Assembly (NCBI RefSeq): GCF_014279655.1
Contig: NZ_CP047946.1
Location: 1,054,001-1,118,000, forward strand
DNA length: 64,000 nt
From: Synechococcus sp. ROS8604
Lineage (GTDB): Bacteria > Cyanobacteriota > Cyanobacteriia > PCC-6307 > Cyanobiaceae
Direction of reading: 5' to 3'
Positions 48,700-58,017 of this stretch are shown here, one piece after another. Made by a program: the position numbers and the translations under genes. Below the pieces are notes generated by a model. The model had not been told where the DNA came from and did no database searches. It saw nothing but the letters and a program-made list of their open reading frames with translations. Position 1 is the first letter of the stretch. Every line of letters starts with the position of its first letter.

Positions 48700-49431
48700 T
48701 CAGGGGCACTCGTTCCGTTCCAAACGGATAGAGGTCCATTCTGAACCTGTTAACTCGCGCCAGTGGCCCTCTGGCAAAGAACCGAGATCAATGGACGAGA
48801 TGGCTGTTCGTTGAAGATCCAGCACTGGGTGGCCAAGGGCGTCGGCCACCCGGCGGATTTGGCGATTCCTTCCCTCCGTGAGGATGACTTGTAAAAGCGA
48901 TTGGTTGGCTCCTTGTTTCAGCAGGGAAACCTCGGCCGGTTGTGTGGGTATGCCGTCGAGGCTCACACCGTTGCGCCAGCGCTGCAGCGTTGTGGATTTG
49001 GGCTTCCCCCTAACCAGCACTTTGTAGGTTTTACGGTGCGCATAGCGGGGGTGCGTGAGTTGCAAGGTGATGGCACCTTGATTGGTTAACAGGAGAGCTC
49101 CGCGGCTGTCTCCATCCAGTCGGCCAATGGGGTGAAGGCCGCGTCGGAGCGACTCGGGTATGAGATCGAGAACCGTCTTACGCCCTTGGGGATCACTGCA
49201 GCTGCTGATGACCCCGGGGGGTTTGTTGAGCAGGATCAGTCCTGGGCTCGAGGGCTGAGACAAGGGACAGCCATCCACCTCGATGCGGTCGATGCTTGGA
49301 TCGGCTTGGTCGCCAAGTCCCGCTGTGACCTGATTCACCTTGACGCGGCCCTCGCGCAGAAGGTCTTCAGCGTGTCGCCGCGAACAGACTCCAGCAGCAG
49401 CGATCAGTTTTTGCAACCGTTGGCGGCTCAC
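48700..49431 (-). CDS. RsuA/RluB-family pseudouridine synthase
   Basis: 243 residues from GTG 49431, which is preceded by AAGGAG at good spacing; a TTG at 49449 is also in frame. An N-terminal S4 domain (RLQKLIAAAGVCSRRHAEDL) precedes the catalytic LHPIGRLDGDSRGALLLTN with its Asp, and EGRNRQIRRVADALGHPV. It modifies a uridine in rRNA; RluB/RluE/RsuA subtype is not resolved. Confidence 0.88.
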   Translation of the reverse strand: MSRQRLQKLIAAAGVCSRRHAEDLLREGRVKVNQVTAGLGDQADPSIDRIEVDGCPLSQPSSPGLILLNKPPGVISSCSDPQGRKTVLDLIPESLRRGLHPIGRLDGDSRGALLLTNQGAITLQLTHPRYAHRKTYKVLVRGKPKSTTLQRWRNGVSLDGIPTQPAEVSLLKQGANQSLLQVILTEGRNRQIRRVADALGHPVLDLQRTAISSIDLGSLPEGHWRELTGSEWTSIRLERNECP

Positions 49432-49471
49432 CGGTTCACTCCTTGGCAATGATCTGACGCTGTTTTGATCC

Positions 49472-49495
49472 AGTGATCATCAAGAGTGATCATCA
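49472..49495. repeat. Direct repeat AGTGATCATCA x2 upstream of sigma factor gene
   Basis: AGTGATCATCA occurs at 49472-49482 and again at 49485-49495, 13 bases apart, each copy enclosing the palindrome TGATCA. The pair lies 130-150 bases before the sigma factor start in the divergent gap and looks like a regulator binding site. Confidence 0.45.
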
Positions 49496-49624
49496 TGAGT
49501 GGTAGCAGTCATGACGGAAAAGATCTCAGTTTCGTCATTTTGTCAAGTGGATTGGATGGGTGCCAACGTGAAGAAAATCATAAAAAGTGGTAGATTAGGA
49601 AATGAAAACGTTTCGTAATTGCCG

Positions 49625-50590
49625 ATGGCGCCCTTGGCTCTGCTCCCCGATGCGGACCTCGTGCGTTCGTATTTGCGAGACATCGGCAGAGTGCCGTTGT
49701 TGAGTCATCAGCAGGAGATCACGCTGGGCCGTCAGGTGCAGGAGCTGATGGATCTCGAGGCGTTGGAAGCGGAATTAAAAGATCAGCGCGGCGAAGACCA
49801 GGTGGCCCGAGAAGAAGTGGCCAAAGCCGCTGGTGTGAGTGCAGCGCAACTCAAGCGCAAGCTGCAGGCGGGCCGGCGAGCCAAAGAGCGGATGGTGGCT
49901 GCCAATTTGCGCTTGGTGGTGAGCGTCGCCAAGAAATACACCAAGCGGAATATGGAACTGCTGGATTTAATCCAGGAGGGAACGATTGGTTTGGTGCGTG
50001 GTGTGGAGAAATTTGATCCCACCCGGGGCTACAAATTCAGCACCTATGCGTATTGGTGGATCCGTCAGGGCATCACCCGTGCGATTGCGGAGAAGAGCCG
50101 AACGATTCGCTTGCCGATTCACATCACCGAGATGTTGAACAAGCTGAAAAAAGGCCAGAGAGAATTAAGTCAAGAGCTGGGCCGCACCCCCTCGGTAACG
50201 GAATTGGCCTCGTTTGTGGAACTTCCAGAAGAGGAAGTGAAGGATTTGATGTGCCGTGCCCGTCAGCCTGTGAGCTTGGAGATGAAGGTGGGAGATGGGG
50301 ATGACACCGAATTGCTGGAGCTGCTGGCCGGTGATGCTGAGCTGCCGTCTGAACAGGTGGAAGGCGAATGCTTGAAGGGAGACCTGCGTGATCTATTGAG
50401 TCAGCTGCCTGAATTGCAGGGAAAGGTGTTGCGTATGCGCTACGGGATGGACGGGGAAGAGCCGATGAGCCTCACGGGCATTGCCAAATCCATGAAGATG
50501 AGTCGTGATCGGACCCGAAGACTCGAACGCGAAGGCCTAGAGATGTTGCGCCGAGGTGATGAACAACTCCAGGCCTATGTGCTTGTTTAA
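49625..50590 (+). CDS. Group 2 RNA polymerase sigma factor (RpoD-like)
   Basis: 321 residues from ATG 49625; TTG 49619 adds two. Region 1.2 is DLVRSYLRDIGRVPLLSHQQE, region 2 includes NLRLVVSVAKKYTKRNMELL, DLIQEGTIGLVRGVEKFDP and YKFSTYAYWWIRQGITRAI, region 3 starts RLPIHITEMLNKL and region 4 ends in an HTH (SLTGIAKSMKMSRDRTRRLE). It lacks the long N-terminal region 1.1 of the primary factor, so it is a group 2, non-essential type used in stress or light responses. Confidence 0.92.
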   Translation: MAPLALLPDADLVRSYLRDIGRVPLLSHQQEITLGRQVQELMDLEALEAELKDQRGEDQVAREEVAKAAGVSAAQLKRKLQAGRRAKERMVAANLRLVVSVAKKYTKRNMELLDLIQEGTIGLVRGVEKFDPTRGYKFSTYAYWWIRQGITRAIAEKSRTIRLPIHITEMLNKLKKGQRELSQELGRTPSVTELASFVELPEEEVKDLMCRARQPVSLEMKVGDGDDTELLELLAGDAELPSEQVEGECLKGDLRDLLSQLPELQGKVLRMRYGMDGEEPMSLTGIAKSMKMSRDRTRRLEREGLEMLRRGDEQLQAYVLV

Positions 50591-50598
50591 GCCTGAAT

Positions 50599-51078
50599 TC
50601 AGAAGAATTCGTCAAAGTTGTCGAAATCAACGGCTTTGAAATTGCCTGACTCCACTTGAGTCATTAATCGCTCCAATTGCACCCATAACGCTCCACCCGT
50701 GAGAAGGGAAAGCAGCATGGCAACAAGGTATCCAGCCCCAGACGCGAAGCCAAACACTTGAAGTGACCCTCCGATGAAAAGGGTGATGCCGAGCAGGGTT
50801 CCGGCATAACTCATCGTGACTTCTGCCGTCCCAAGGGGCAGAAGGGCGAGCCGATCTTGTTTCCATCCGTCTAAGCGAATCTGGATCAGACGCGCAAAGG
50901 TGAGCCCGCACAACACGCCAATGGCTAGCCCCAGCCCCGCCACGAGATAGGGCGGCTGGCTCATCGGAGCGTATTCCAGCAATATTTCACTGGGATCGAG
51001 ATCACCAAAGAAATCACTGAGTGCATCGAGGTCGGCTTGGTCTAACTCGATGGGCATGAGGTCAGGGGCTAATCCCAT
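50599..51078 (-). CDS. Membrane protein, unknown
   Basis: 159 residues. An acidic N-terminus (LDALSDFFGDLDPSEILLEY) precedes three or four hydrophobic helices (LVAGLGLAIGVLCGLTFARL; AEVTMSYAGTLLGITLFIGG; GAGYLVAMLLSLLTGGALW) and an acidic end (VDFDNFDEFF). No family recognised. It is 44 bases downstream of the ABC1 kinase gene on the same strand and faces the sigma factor gene, eight bases between stops. Confidence 0.65.
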   Translation of the reverse strand: MGLAPDLMPIELDQADLDALSDFFGDLDPSEILLEYAPMSQPPYLVAGLGLAIGVLCGLTFARLIQIRLDGWKQDRLALLPLGTAEVTMSYAGTLLGITLFIGGSLQVFGFASGAGYLVAMLLSLLTGGALWVQLERLMTQVESGNFKAVDFDNFDEFF

Positions 51079-51121
51079 AACAGTGAGGTTGAGAGTGTGA
51101 GGTGAAAGCGTTGGGGGGACC

Positions 51122-52831
51122 CTAAGCGGCAGCTAGTGGATTCAGTTGTTGGAGCATGCGCCCTGCAATGCGACGCGGGCTGAAGGTGCGTCCAAGCAGG
51201 GAGGTCAGGGATCTGATGTCTGCTGTGCTGAGGCGATCGTCACGCACGAGGGTGAGCATCAGCCGTCTGCGCAGGCCGGCGCCATCCTTGCTCAGCAGTA
51301 AGCGCAAACCTGCTCCCGCAACTGGGATGAGTTCAGCACCCGGTGTGGGTGCATCGCTTCCCACAACGTCGAGGAGGCTTTCCAGTCTTTCGAGGCGTAG
51401 GTGGCCCTCGGAATCAAACAGGACCTCCAAAAGCTTTTCGCGCATTTCTTTGGTGTCTCCCGCCAAGAGTCGCTTCGCCACGTAGGGGTAGGCCACGGCA
51501 ATGATTTTGAAATCTGGGTCTAGACGCAGGGCAAGACCCTCCTGACTAACAACGGCGCGGATGATCAGAGCAAAGCGAGCTGGCACGCGGAATGGATAGT
51601 CGTACATCAATTCCGAAAAGCGATCGGTAATCGCCTTGAAATTGAAGGTGCCAACGGAGTCGCCCAGGCTTCCCCCCAACACTTCTCTTAACGGAGGAAT
51701 GATCGACTCCAGGTCGGCATTGGGTGCCAAGAATCCCAGCTGTTGGAAATCCTTAGCGAGCGCTGAAAAGTCTTTATTGATCAGGTGAACCACGGCACCA
51801 GTGAGCGTTAAGCGGTCGGCATCACTGATGGAATCCATCATTCCGAAATCGACGTAGGCCACGTGACCGAGATCCCCCGTTTGTCCACTCAAAGCAAACA
51901 GATTTCCCGGATGAGGATCGGCGTGGAAGTATCCATATTCGAGAAGTTGCTGGAGACCGCTAATCACCCCCGTGCGGATCAGGGCTGGGGGGTTGAGACG
52001 TTGAGATTTCAACTCCTGCCGATCTCGCATTTTTGTGCCATGAATCCAGGAGGTGGTGAGCACACGCCTGGCGGATAACAGGCGCTCAACCTTTGGAATC
52101 GTGACGGCTGGATTATCAGCAAACAGCGCAGAAAATCGTTCGGCATTGTCGGCTTCGCAGTAGTAATCGATTTCTTCAAACAAGCTGCGACCAAATTCAT
52201 CGATGATCTCGCCCAATCCGAAGCCCAAGTTGAGAGGCAGGAAAGGTGCTCCGATCACGCCCAAGGTGCGAATCAGCACCATGTCGCGGCGCAAAATAAA
52301 CGCAAGATTGGGCCGTTGAACCTTCACGGCAACCCAGTGCTGACCGTGCAAACGCGCCTTGTAGACCTGCCCCAGACTGGCGGCAGCAACAGGGACGCCT
52401 GGAAAGTCTTCGAAGAGTTGCTCCACCGGAGCGCCTAGCTCCTCTTCAATAGTTTGCAGGGCGATCGCATGGTTGAAAGGGGGGAGATCGTCCTGAAGCT
52501 TGGTGAGTTCATCGAGCCAATCGCGTCGGATCAGATCAGGCCGTGTGGACAGGGCTTGCCCCACTTTGATGAAACAAGGCCCCAGATTGGTGAGGGTGCG
52601 AAGCAGGGTTCTGGCCAGTTTTCGCTGCACCTCGGCGTCCTTGCTTCTGCCGCGAAGCAGCAAGCTGACGACCAACCCCGTGAGTGCCCAAAAGATTTGG
52701 AGCACCCGCGGCAAATAGATCCACGGTCGGAGGAAGAGCCAGCGCGCATCCTTGCCAGGGGCATAACGCATGCGTTGTTCGGAAGCGTCTTTAGGCGGGG
52801 TGTTGTTGGCCAGACTGATTCGTTCTGCCAT
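51122..52831 (-). CDS. ABC1/UbiB-family atypical kinase
   Basis: 569 residues from ATG 52831. The family KxGQ motif is GPCFIKVGQALSTRPDL, the Ala-rich nucleotide loop is VAAASLGQVYKARL, and the metal/catalytic parts are YGYFHADPHPGNL and VAYVDFGMMD. C-terminal helices follow. UbiB-like kinases act at membranes in quinone biosynthesis; in cyanobacteria and plastids homologues (ABC1K) affect plastoquinone and tocopherol metabolism. Substrate unknown. Confidence 0.9.
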   Translation of the reverse strand: MAERISLANNTPPKDASEQRMRYAPGKDARWLFLRPWIYLPRVLQIFWALTGLVVSLLLRGRSKDAEVQRKLARTLLRTLTNLGPCFIKVGQALSTRPDLIRRDWLDELTKLQDDLPPFNHAIALQTIEEELGAPVEQLFEDFPGVPVAAASLGQVYKARLHGQHWVAVKVQRPNLAFILRRDMVLIRTLGVIGAPFLPLNLGFGLGEIIDEFGRSLFEEIDYYCEADNAERFSALFADNPAVTIPKVERLLSARRVLTTSWIHGTKMRDRQELKSQRLNPPALIRTGVISGLQQLLEYGYFHADPHPGNLFALSGQTGDLGHVAYVDFGMMDSISDADRLTLTGAVVHLINKDFSALAKDFQQLGFLAPNADLESIIPPLREVLGGSLGDSVGTFNFKAITDRFSELMYDYPFRVPARFALIIRAVVSQEGLALRLDPDFKIIAVAYPYVAKRLLAGDTKEMREKLLEVLFDSEGHLRLERLESLLDVVGSDAPTPGAELIPVAGAGLRLLLSKDGAGLRRRLMLTLVRDDRLSTADIRSLTSLLGRTFSPRRIAGRMLQQLNPLAAA

Positions 52832-52998
52832 ATCCAACACACTTCGAATCTCTAGAGCGTGAATCTTAGGCAGATCGTTCCTTCAACTCGTTTCATGGGC
52901 GATTGAATGGCCGTCGTTGTCGTGTTGTTGTCTTTTCGTTCCATCGCTTTCTGGGCGACCCTGCCCCTTTTTGCTGGACTGAAGAAGCGCAGGCCCTT

Positions 52999-54423
52999 AT
53001 GCACTCCTTAATTCCCTTATTGCGGCCTGATCGTCGGCAGCCTCTGCACTTGCCAGTGCATGGTCGGGGCAGAGCCTTGCCACCCGCTTTGAAGCGTTTG
53101 CTGCGGCAGGCACCCGGTAGTTGGGACCTCCCAGAACTTCCAGAGATTGGTGGCCCCCTTGAGAGCGAAGGGGCTGTGGCTGAATCGCAAGCACAACTGG
53201 CTTCCCTATTGGGTGTTGAGGGTTGTTGGTTTGGTGTGCACGGAGCCACCGGTTTACTTCAAGCAGCGCTTTCGGCTCTGGTTGGACCTGGGCAGGCGGT
53301 GTTGTTGCCGCGCAATGCGCATCGCAGCTTGATTGCTGCCTGTGTGATGGGAGGGATCCGGCCTGTGTTTTTACCCGTTCCTTTTCTGTCTGATCGTGGA
53401 CATCCCGGTGCGATGTCTGAGCCATGCCTGGAGCAAGCGCTCATGGCTCTGCCTTCTATCCCCGAGGCGATCGTGGCTGCCGTGTTGGTGCATCCCACAT
53501 ATCACGGGTATGCGTCCGACCCCACGCCGTTGATCGCAGCCCTGCATCGGCGCGGCTTGCCGGTTCTGGTGGATGAGGCGCATGGCACCCACTTCGCTTT
53601 CTCTGGCAGGGAGGACCTCCCGAGCTCCTCCCTGCATGCGGGCGCTGACCTCGTCGTGCATTCCCTGCATAAATCAGCGCCTGGTCTCGGGCAGACAGCC
53701 GTGCTTTGGCTGCAAGGGATGCGAGTCAGCTCTGAAGCGGTGCAAGCGTCGTTGCTCAGGTTTCAGACCAGCAGCCCCAGTGCCTTGTTGTTGGCTTCCT
53801 GTGAGGCAACGTTGCATTGGATGCTGACCTCATCATGGGAGCGTTTGCTGCAGCGAAGGTTGCAGGAAGCGCATCAAATCGCCGCTCGCCTTCGTGCTGC
53901 AGGACTGCCCTTGGGCAGCAGTGATGACCCCTTGCGTTTGATTTTGGTGACGGCAGAGCAGGGAATCAGCGGTTTGGATGCCGATGCCTGGTTCATGCAG
54001 CGGGGATTGATCGCCGAGCTCCCAGAACCTTTGTGTTTGACCTTTTGCCTTGGCTTGGCGTCTCAGCGTGGGTTGGCTCAACGCATGCAACAGCTTTGGC
54101 GGAGGCTCCAGCTGTCCCAACCCCGGTCTGGGCCCTTGGAGCCGTTGCTTGTGCCGCCTCTGGAGACCAGTTCAACGCCTGAACTGCTTCCAGCGCTTGC
54201 CGTTCGGGCCCAAGCCTGTGAGCTGTCTCTTCAGGACAGTGGTGGGCGCATTGCCGCCGACATGATTTGTCCCTATCCGCCAGGGATTCCATTGCTGATC
54301 CCTGGAGAAAGAATTGAATCGGATCGGTTGGAGTGGTTATTGAGTCAGCACCGGAGATGGCCGGAACTGGTGCCCGGTAAGGTGAAAGTTCTGGCTGAAG
54401 AGCCGCAGGTGCAACTGGGGTGA
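52999..54423 (+). CDS. PLP-dependent Orn/Lys/Arg decarboxylase-like enzyme
   Basis: 474 residues from ATG 52999. Fold type I: VDEAHGTHFAFSG gives the Asp-His of the PLP site and HSLHKSAPGLGQTAVLW holds the Schiff-base Lys. GVHGATGLLQAALSALVGPG is the phosphate-binding loop. The protein is shorter than inducible lysine decarboxylases and lacks the N-terminal receiver-like wing, typical of cyanobacterial versions. The amine product is not predictable. Its stop shares GTGA with cdsA. Confidence 0.85.
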   Translation: MHSLIPLLRPDRRQPLHLPVHGRGRALPPALKRLLRQAPGSWDLPELPEIGGPLESEGAVAESQAQLASLLGVEGCWFGVHGATGLLQAALSALVGPGQAVLLPRNAHRSLIAACVMGGIRPVFLPVPFLSDRGHPGAMSEPCLEQALMALPSIPEAIVAAVLVHPTYHGYASDPTPLIAALHRRGLPVLVDEAHGTHFAFSGREDLPSSSLHAGADLVVHSLHKSAPGLGQTAVLWLQGMRVSSEAVQASLLRFQTSSPSALLLASCEATLHWMLTSSWERLLQRRLQEAHQIAARLRAAGLPLGSSDDPLRLILVTAEQGISGLDADAWFMQRGLIAELPEPLCLTFCLGLASQRGLAQRMQQLWRRLQLSQPRSGPLEPLLVPPLETSSTPELLPALAVRAQACELSLQDSGGRIAADMICPYPPGIPLLIPGERIESDRLEWLLSQHRRWPELVPGKVKVLAEEPQVQLG

Positions 54424-55340
54424 TTTCAGAAGGAGCAAGCAGCAGCAAAGGCAAAACCAAGACGGGTTTTGATCGCAAGCGCTTGCTCAGTGGACTGCTG
54501 GCTGGCGCTTTTGGGTTGCTGGTGGTGGGACTCGGCGGCTGGTGGTTCACGCTCGCGTTGGGGGTGATCGTGCATCTGGGCTTGTTGGAATTTTTCCGAA
54601 TGGCCCAGTTCAAAGGTATGAGGCCTGCCACGAAAACCACGCTTGTGGCGTGTCAGCTCTTGCTTTTGAGCACGCAGTGGGCCAATTCAGGAGGTCTTCC
54701 GGCTCTTTTGCCTGATGCCGTGCTGCCCTTATCCGGTGCAGCCATTTGTGGTTGGTTGCTCTTGCAGCCGGTCACAGGATCGATTGCGGACATCGCCGCT
54801 TCCATTTTTGGTTTGTTTTATCTCGGCTTTCTTCCAAGCCATTGGTTGAGACTTCGCAACCTGACTGATTTTGAAGTTGCCCCCATTTTGCAACGGCTAA
54901 GCATTGATAATTCCTGGCTTTCATCGGGCTTATTAATCACTTTGGCTGCCTGTTTGATGGTGGTTGCGAGTGATATTGGCTCCTACATGATTGGTCGTCG
55001 ACTCGGTCGCCATCCCCTGTCTCCAATCTCTCCGTCAAAGACGATTGAGGGGGCGATCGGAGGAGCCTTGTGCTCTGTTGTGGTGGGGGCTTTGATGGCA
55101 AGCCTGATGGGCTGGCGCCTGGGGTGGCTGAGTGGTGGTTTGCTTGGAGCGTTGGTGGCGTTATTTGCTCTTGTCGGTGATCTGACCGAGTCGATGATGA
55201 AACGCGATGCAGGAGTGAAAGACTCTGGAGATGCTCTTCCAGGCCATGGGGGGATTCTGGATCGGATTGATAGTTATTTGTTCACCCCAGCGGTGGTGTA
55301 CTACGCCTTGATTTTGATCATGCCTTTGCTCGCCAACTAG
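54420..55340 (+). CDS. cdsA: Phosphatidate cytidylyltransferase
   Basis: 306 residues, GTG 54420 overlapping the previous TGA. Seven to eight hydrophobic helices and the CTP-transferase signature near the end (SPISPSKTIEGAIGGAL, then FALVGDLTESMMKRDAGVKD and LPGHGGILDRIDSYLF). It makes CDP-diacylglycerol for phosphatidylglycerol, essential in thylakoid membranes. The four-base overlap suggests it is translated together with the decarboxylase. Confidence 0.95.
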   Translation: MISEGASSSKGKTKTGFDRKRLLSGLLAGAFGLLVVGLGGWWFTLALGVIVHLGLLEFFRMAQFKGMRPATKTTLVACQLLLLSTQWANSGGLPALLPDAVLPLSGAAICGWLLLQPVTGSIADIAASIFGLFYLGFLPSHWLRLRNLTDFEVAPILQRLSIDNSWLSSGLLITLAACLMVVASDIGSYMIGRRLGRHPLSPISPSKTIEGAIGGALCSVVVGALMASLMGWRLGWLSGGLLGALVALFALVGDLTESMMKRDAGVKDSGDALPGHGGILDRIDSYLFTPAVVYYALILIMPLLAN

Positions 55341-55378
55341 CGTTTCGAGTTGCAGGTCACGGAATGATCAAGGACTGA

Positions 55379-56017
55379 TTAGGGGCTGACAGTGGCCTTC
55401 CCTTGAAGGATTAATTGACCTGCTTTGAGGTTTGCCTTGTCAATGTGAATGCCGGAATCCATGGGCAATAAAAACGATTTTCCTGACTCGAGCTGAGTGA
55501 TTTGAATGGTGCCCTCCGCGGCCTGAAGACCAAACCGAGCGCGAACAGGATCTTGGGTTGCAATCACGGCTGCCTGCAATTCCAGTAAGTCGTCGTCAAT
55601 GCTCAAGGTTTGCAGAGGTGTGAGCCCCATCAATTGCTCACTGATGAGATCTCCTAACCACCTCCAACGATCACTGGCGAGGGCTCGGTTGAGATCGGCT
55701 CCGCTGAGGACCACTTCTCCATCAATGGTGAAGGGGTGGGAAAGCTGAATCGGCTGGCCAGGATTGGAGGGATTGATGTGGGCTTGAAGGGCACCGGATT
55801 TGAGCTCAGCCCGCAGAAGGGGGAGTTTCTGAAAACTCACTTTGCGGGCGGTTAAGGACACACCTTCCAGCTTGCCGCGCAGAAGTTGCAAAGCTGATCC
55901 TTGGAGTTTCAGCTTCAACTCACCGACGTCATCGCATTGACCTCGGATCCAAATTTGCAGACCATTGGACAGCAGCTGTAGCAGCGGGCCAGAGCTATTT
56001 GCGTTCATGGGAGTCAT
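55379..56017 (-). CDS. DUF2993 (LmeA-like) lipid-binding family protein
   Basis: 212 residues from ATG 56017, which overlaps the upstream TGA as ATGA. Pattern of long amphipathic strands (LSNGLQIWIRGQCDDVGELK, LEGVSLTARKVSFQKLPLLR, FTIDGEVVLSGADLNRALAS) fits DUF2993, a tubular lipid-binding-like domain related to mycobacterial LmeA. No signal peptide, so it may be cytoplasmic or peripheral. Last gene of the clpC-led series. Confidence 0.75.
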   Translation of the reverse strand: MTPMNANSSGPLLQLLSNGLQIWIRGQCDDVGELKLKLQGSALQLLRGKLEGVSLTARKVSFQKLPLLRAELKSGALQAHINPSNPGQPIQLSHPFTIDGEVVLSGADLNRALASDRWRWLGDLISEQLMGLTPLQTLSIDDDLLELQAAVIATQDPVRARFGLQAAEGTIQITQLESGKSFLLPMDSGIHIDKANLKAGQLILQGKATVSP

Positions 56018-56880
56018 TCTGATGCTTGCCAGCGTTTCGCCACCAACTCCGGTTGATCGAGATGGGGAAGATGCCCGCAATTGGCAACCGATTCAAGCTT
56101 GTCTCCCAATAATTCCTGCGCGGAACGTTTTTGAGGGGCGCGCAGGATTCGATCCTGTTCACCCCAGAGCACATGCAGGGGTTGAGGGGGAAGGGGGTCA
56201 CCACACCCGGCAAATCCTCCGCTGCGGGCGAAAGCCGCTAACGAACGGGCCCACCCAGGCACCTTGAGATGCAGGGATGCAATCTCAATTTCTGGTTCTC
56301 CAACGTTGCTGTCGGGATCGGCGAAGGCTTGTCTGCATAAACCCCGTCTCACGCCAGGTCTGCCTAGAAACCAAACCCCTAGTTGGTCCAGCACCGGAGG
56401 CAGGGGCATCGGTTTGCCATCCAGTCCTGCTGGAGCAAGAAGCAGCAAGCGATCGATGCGTTCGGGGTGGCGCCGCGCCAGTTCCATCGCGACAGAGCCA
56501 CCCATTGATGCTCCGATCACACCGATGGTTTCGTCTGTTGGCAGGGTGTCGAGCAGGGCATCGAGATGGTTGAGCACCAGCTCAGGTCCGTAGCTGATTT
56601 GTTCTGGCCTTGGACAGAACCCGAAACCGAACAGATCGGGAATGATCAGCGTGTTGTTGGTTTTGAGCAGGGGCACCAGACGTCGGAATTCCAGATTGGA
56701 ACTATCAAATCCGTGCAGTAGCAATACCGGTGGCCCACTGCCCATAGTCACCACTGGGTAGTGGTCTGCCCCGCTATCGGTGCAGGCAAGTTCCAACCAC
56801 TCCAAGCCCTGGAGCTGTTCACGGGCCAGAGGATCGAGAAGGGTGGATGCAGCGTTCTCGAGAATGCGCTTGTTGGTCAA
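56014..56880 (-). CDS. Alpha/beta-fold hydrolase
   Basis: 288 residues, TTG 56880 within TTGA shared with the upstream stop. HGFDSSNLEFRRLVP is the oxyanion loop, GVIGASMGGSVAMELA the nucleophile elbow (Ser in GASMGG), and GHLPHLDQPELV the catalytic His; the acid is likely Asp in WGEQDRIL. Similar cyanobacterial proteins sit near chlorophyll or lipid genes, but the substrate is unknown. It is coupled on both sides. Confidence 0.85.
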   Translation of the reverse strand: MTNKRILENAASTLLDPLAREQLQGLEWLELACTDSGADHYPVVTMGSGPPVLLLHGFDSSNLEFRRLVPLLKTNNTLIIPDLFGFGFCPRPEQISYGPELVLNHLDALLDTLPTDETIGVIGASMGGSVAMELARRHPERIDRLLLLAPAGLDGKPMPLPPVLDQLGVWFLGRPGVRRGLCRQAFADPDSNVGEPEIEIASLHLKVPGWARSLAAFARSGGFAGCGDPLPPQPLHVLWGEQDRILRAPQKRSAQELLGDKLESVANCGHLPHLDQPELVAKRWQASE

Positions 56881-58010
56881 GCTTCGGTCTCCAGCGAGGT
56901 GCTGACGGAGCGATTGTCTGCGTCGGTGCTCAAGAGAGCTTCCAGCAGATCGGTCTCAGTGACGTCGAAGGGGAGATGGTGCAGGTCGGAGCCTGGCCGG
57001 CAGGCGAAGCTGCAAATGGCGCGCAATTCATGCAACCCAGCTTCTCCCAGTCCAAGATCTTGCAGCGTGACCGGGACACCCAGCTCTTGAAGCAGAGGCA
57101 AAAGTTGACGACGGGATTGGGCTGCTAGTTGATTGCCGCCAAGGCGCTCTTCTAGCCGGAGCTGGACAAGAATGCCGAAGCCCACTTTTTCTCCGTGCAA
57201 CTTGCTGTGACAGGCATGCAATTGCGTTAAGCCGTTATGGACCGCATGGGCCGCAACCGTTCTGCATTGCGCACCTCCAAGGCCACCAATCACCCCGGCG
57301 GTGAGACCACAGGCCTCAGCCACCCGAACCCAGGCTTCACTCTCCGGTTGAGCCATCGACTCGCGGGCATCGATCAGAAGTTGATCGCGAAGCACACGGG
57401 CCATCTGTACGGCCTGTTGGATGATTCCGTCCGTGCTGGATCCGCTCCCCACAGATGCCTCGTACCACTTGGCGAGGGCGTCGGCGATGCCACTGGCCAA
57501 CGTTTGATTCGGGGCTTGGCGAACCAGGCCATGATCAAAAATTAAAAGATCTGGGCAAGAAGCGAGTGCCTCGTCGGCAATAAAGGCTCCATCGGGGGAA
57601 TAAATGTTGGCAAGCGCTGTCCACCCGGCGCAGGTCGCGGCACTGAGCGGCACCGTGACGCATGGAAGTTTGAGTCGATAGGCCAGGAGTTTTCCTGCAT
57701 CTAAAACCTTTCCTCCACCGGCTGCAATCACGGCATCACAGCCTGTTGCCTGCAGTTGGGCCTGCAGGCGTGTGAGGTCGTCTTCGCAGCAGTCGAAATG
57801 GAGTTGGCTCTCCACAACAGCCAAATCACAGCCGATGAGATCGGCCTTTAAACGCGCACGAATGGATTGGGTTGCGGGACTGCGTCCGAGTAGGGCAGGT
57901 CGCTGACAGAGATCAGCAATAGCAGGAAGACCTTGTTGCCAGGCTTGCTCTCCCCGGATCACCCGGGAAGGAGCAATGGCATGGGTATGGCAAACCAACG
58001 ACGTGGTCAT
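56877..58010 (-). CDS. Iron-containing alcohol dehydrogenase (glycerol dehydrogenase-like)
   Basis: 377 residues. NAD-binding GGGKVLDAGKLLAYRL, VPLSAATCAGWTALANIYS, and metal ligands Asp in SGIADALAKWYE and His in AAHAVHNGL and KLHGEKVGFGI. GldA-like subgroup; could act on glycerol, glycerol-1-phosphate or other polyols. ATG 58010 lies seven bases after the clpC stop. Confidence 0.82.
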   Translation of the reverse strand: MTTSLVCHTHAIAPSRVIRGEQAWQQGLPAIADLCQRPALLGRSPATQSIRARLKADLIGCDLAVVESQLHFDCCEDDLTRLQAQLQATGCDAVIAAGGGKVLDAGKLLAYRLKLPCVTVPLSAATCAGWTALANIYSPDGAFIADEALASCPDLLIFDHGLVRQAPNQTLASGIADALAKWYEASVGSGSSTDGIIQQAVQMARVLRDQLLIDARESMAQPESEAWVRVAEACGLTAGVIGGLGGAQCRTVAAHAVHNGLTQLHACHSKLHGEKVGFGILVQLRLEERLGGNQLAAQSRRQLLPLLQELGVPVTLQDLGLGEAGLHELRAICSFACRPGSDLHHLPFDVTETDLLEALLSTDADNRSVSTSLETEA

Positions 58011-58017
58011 GCTTGCT

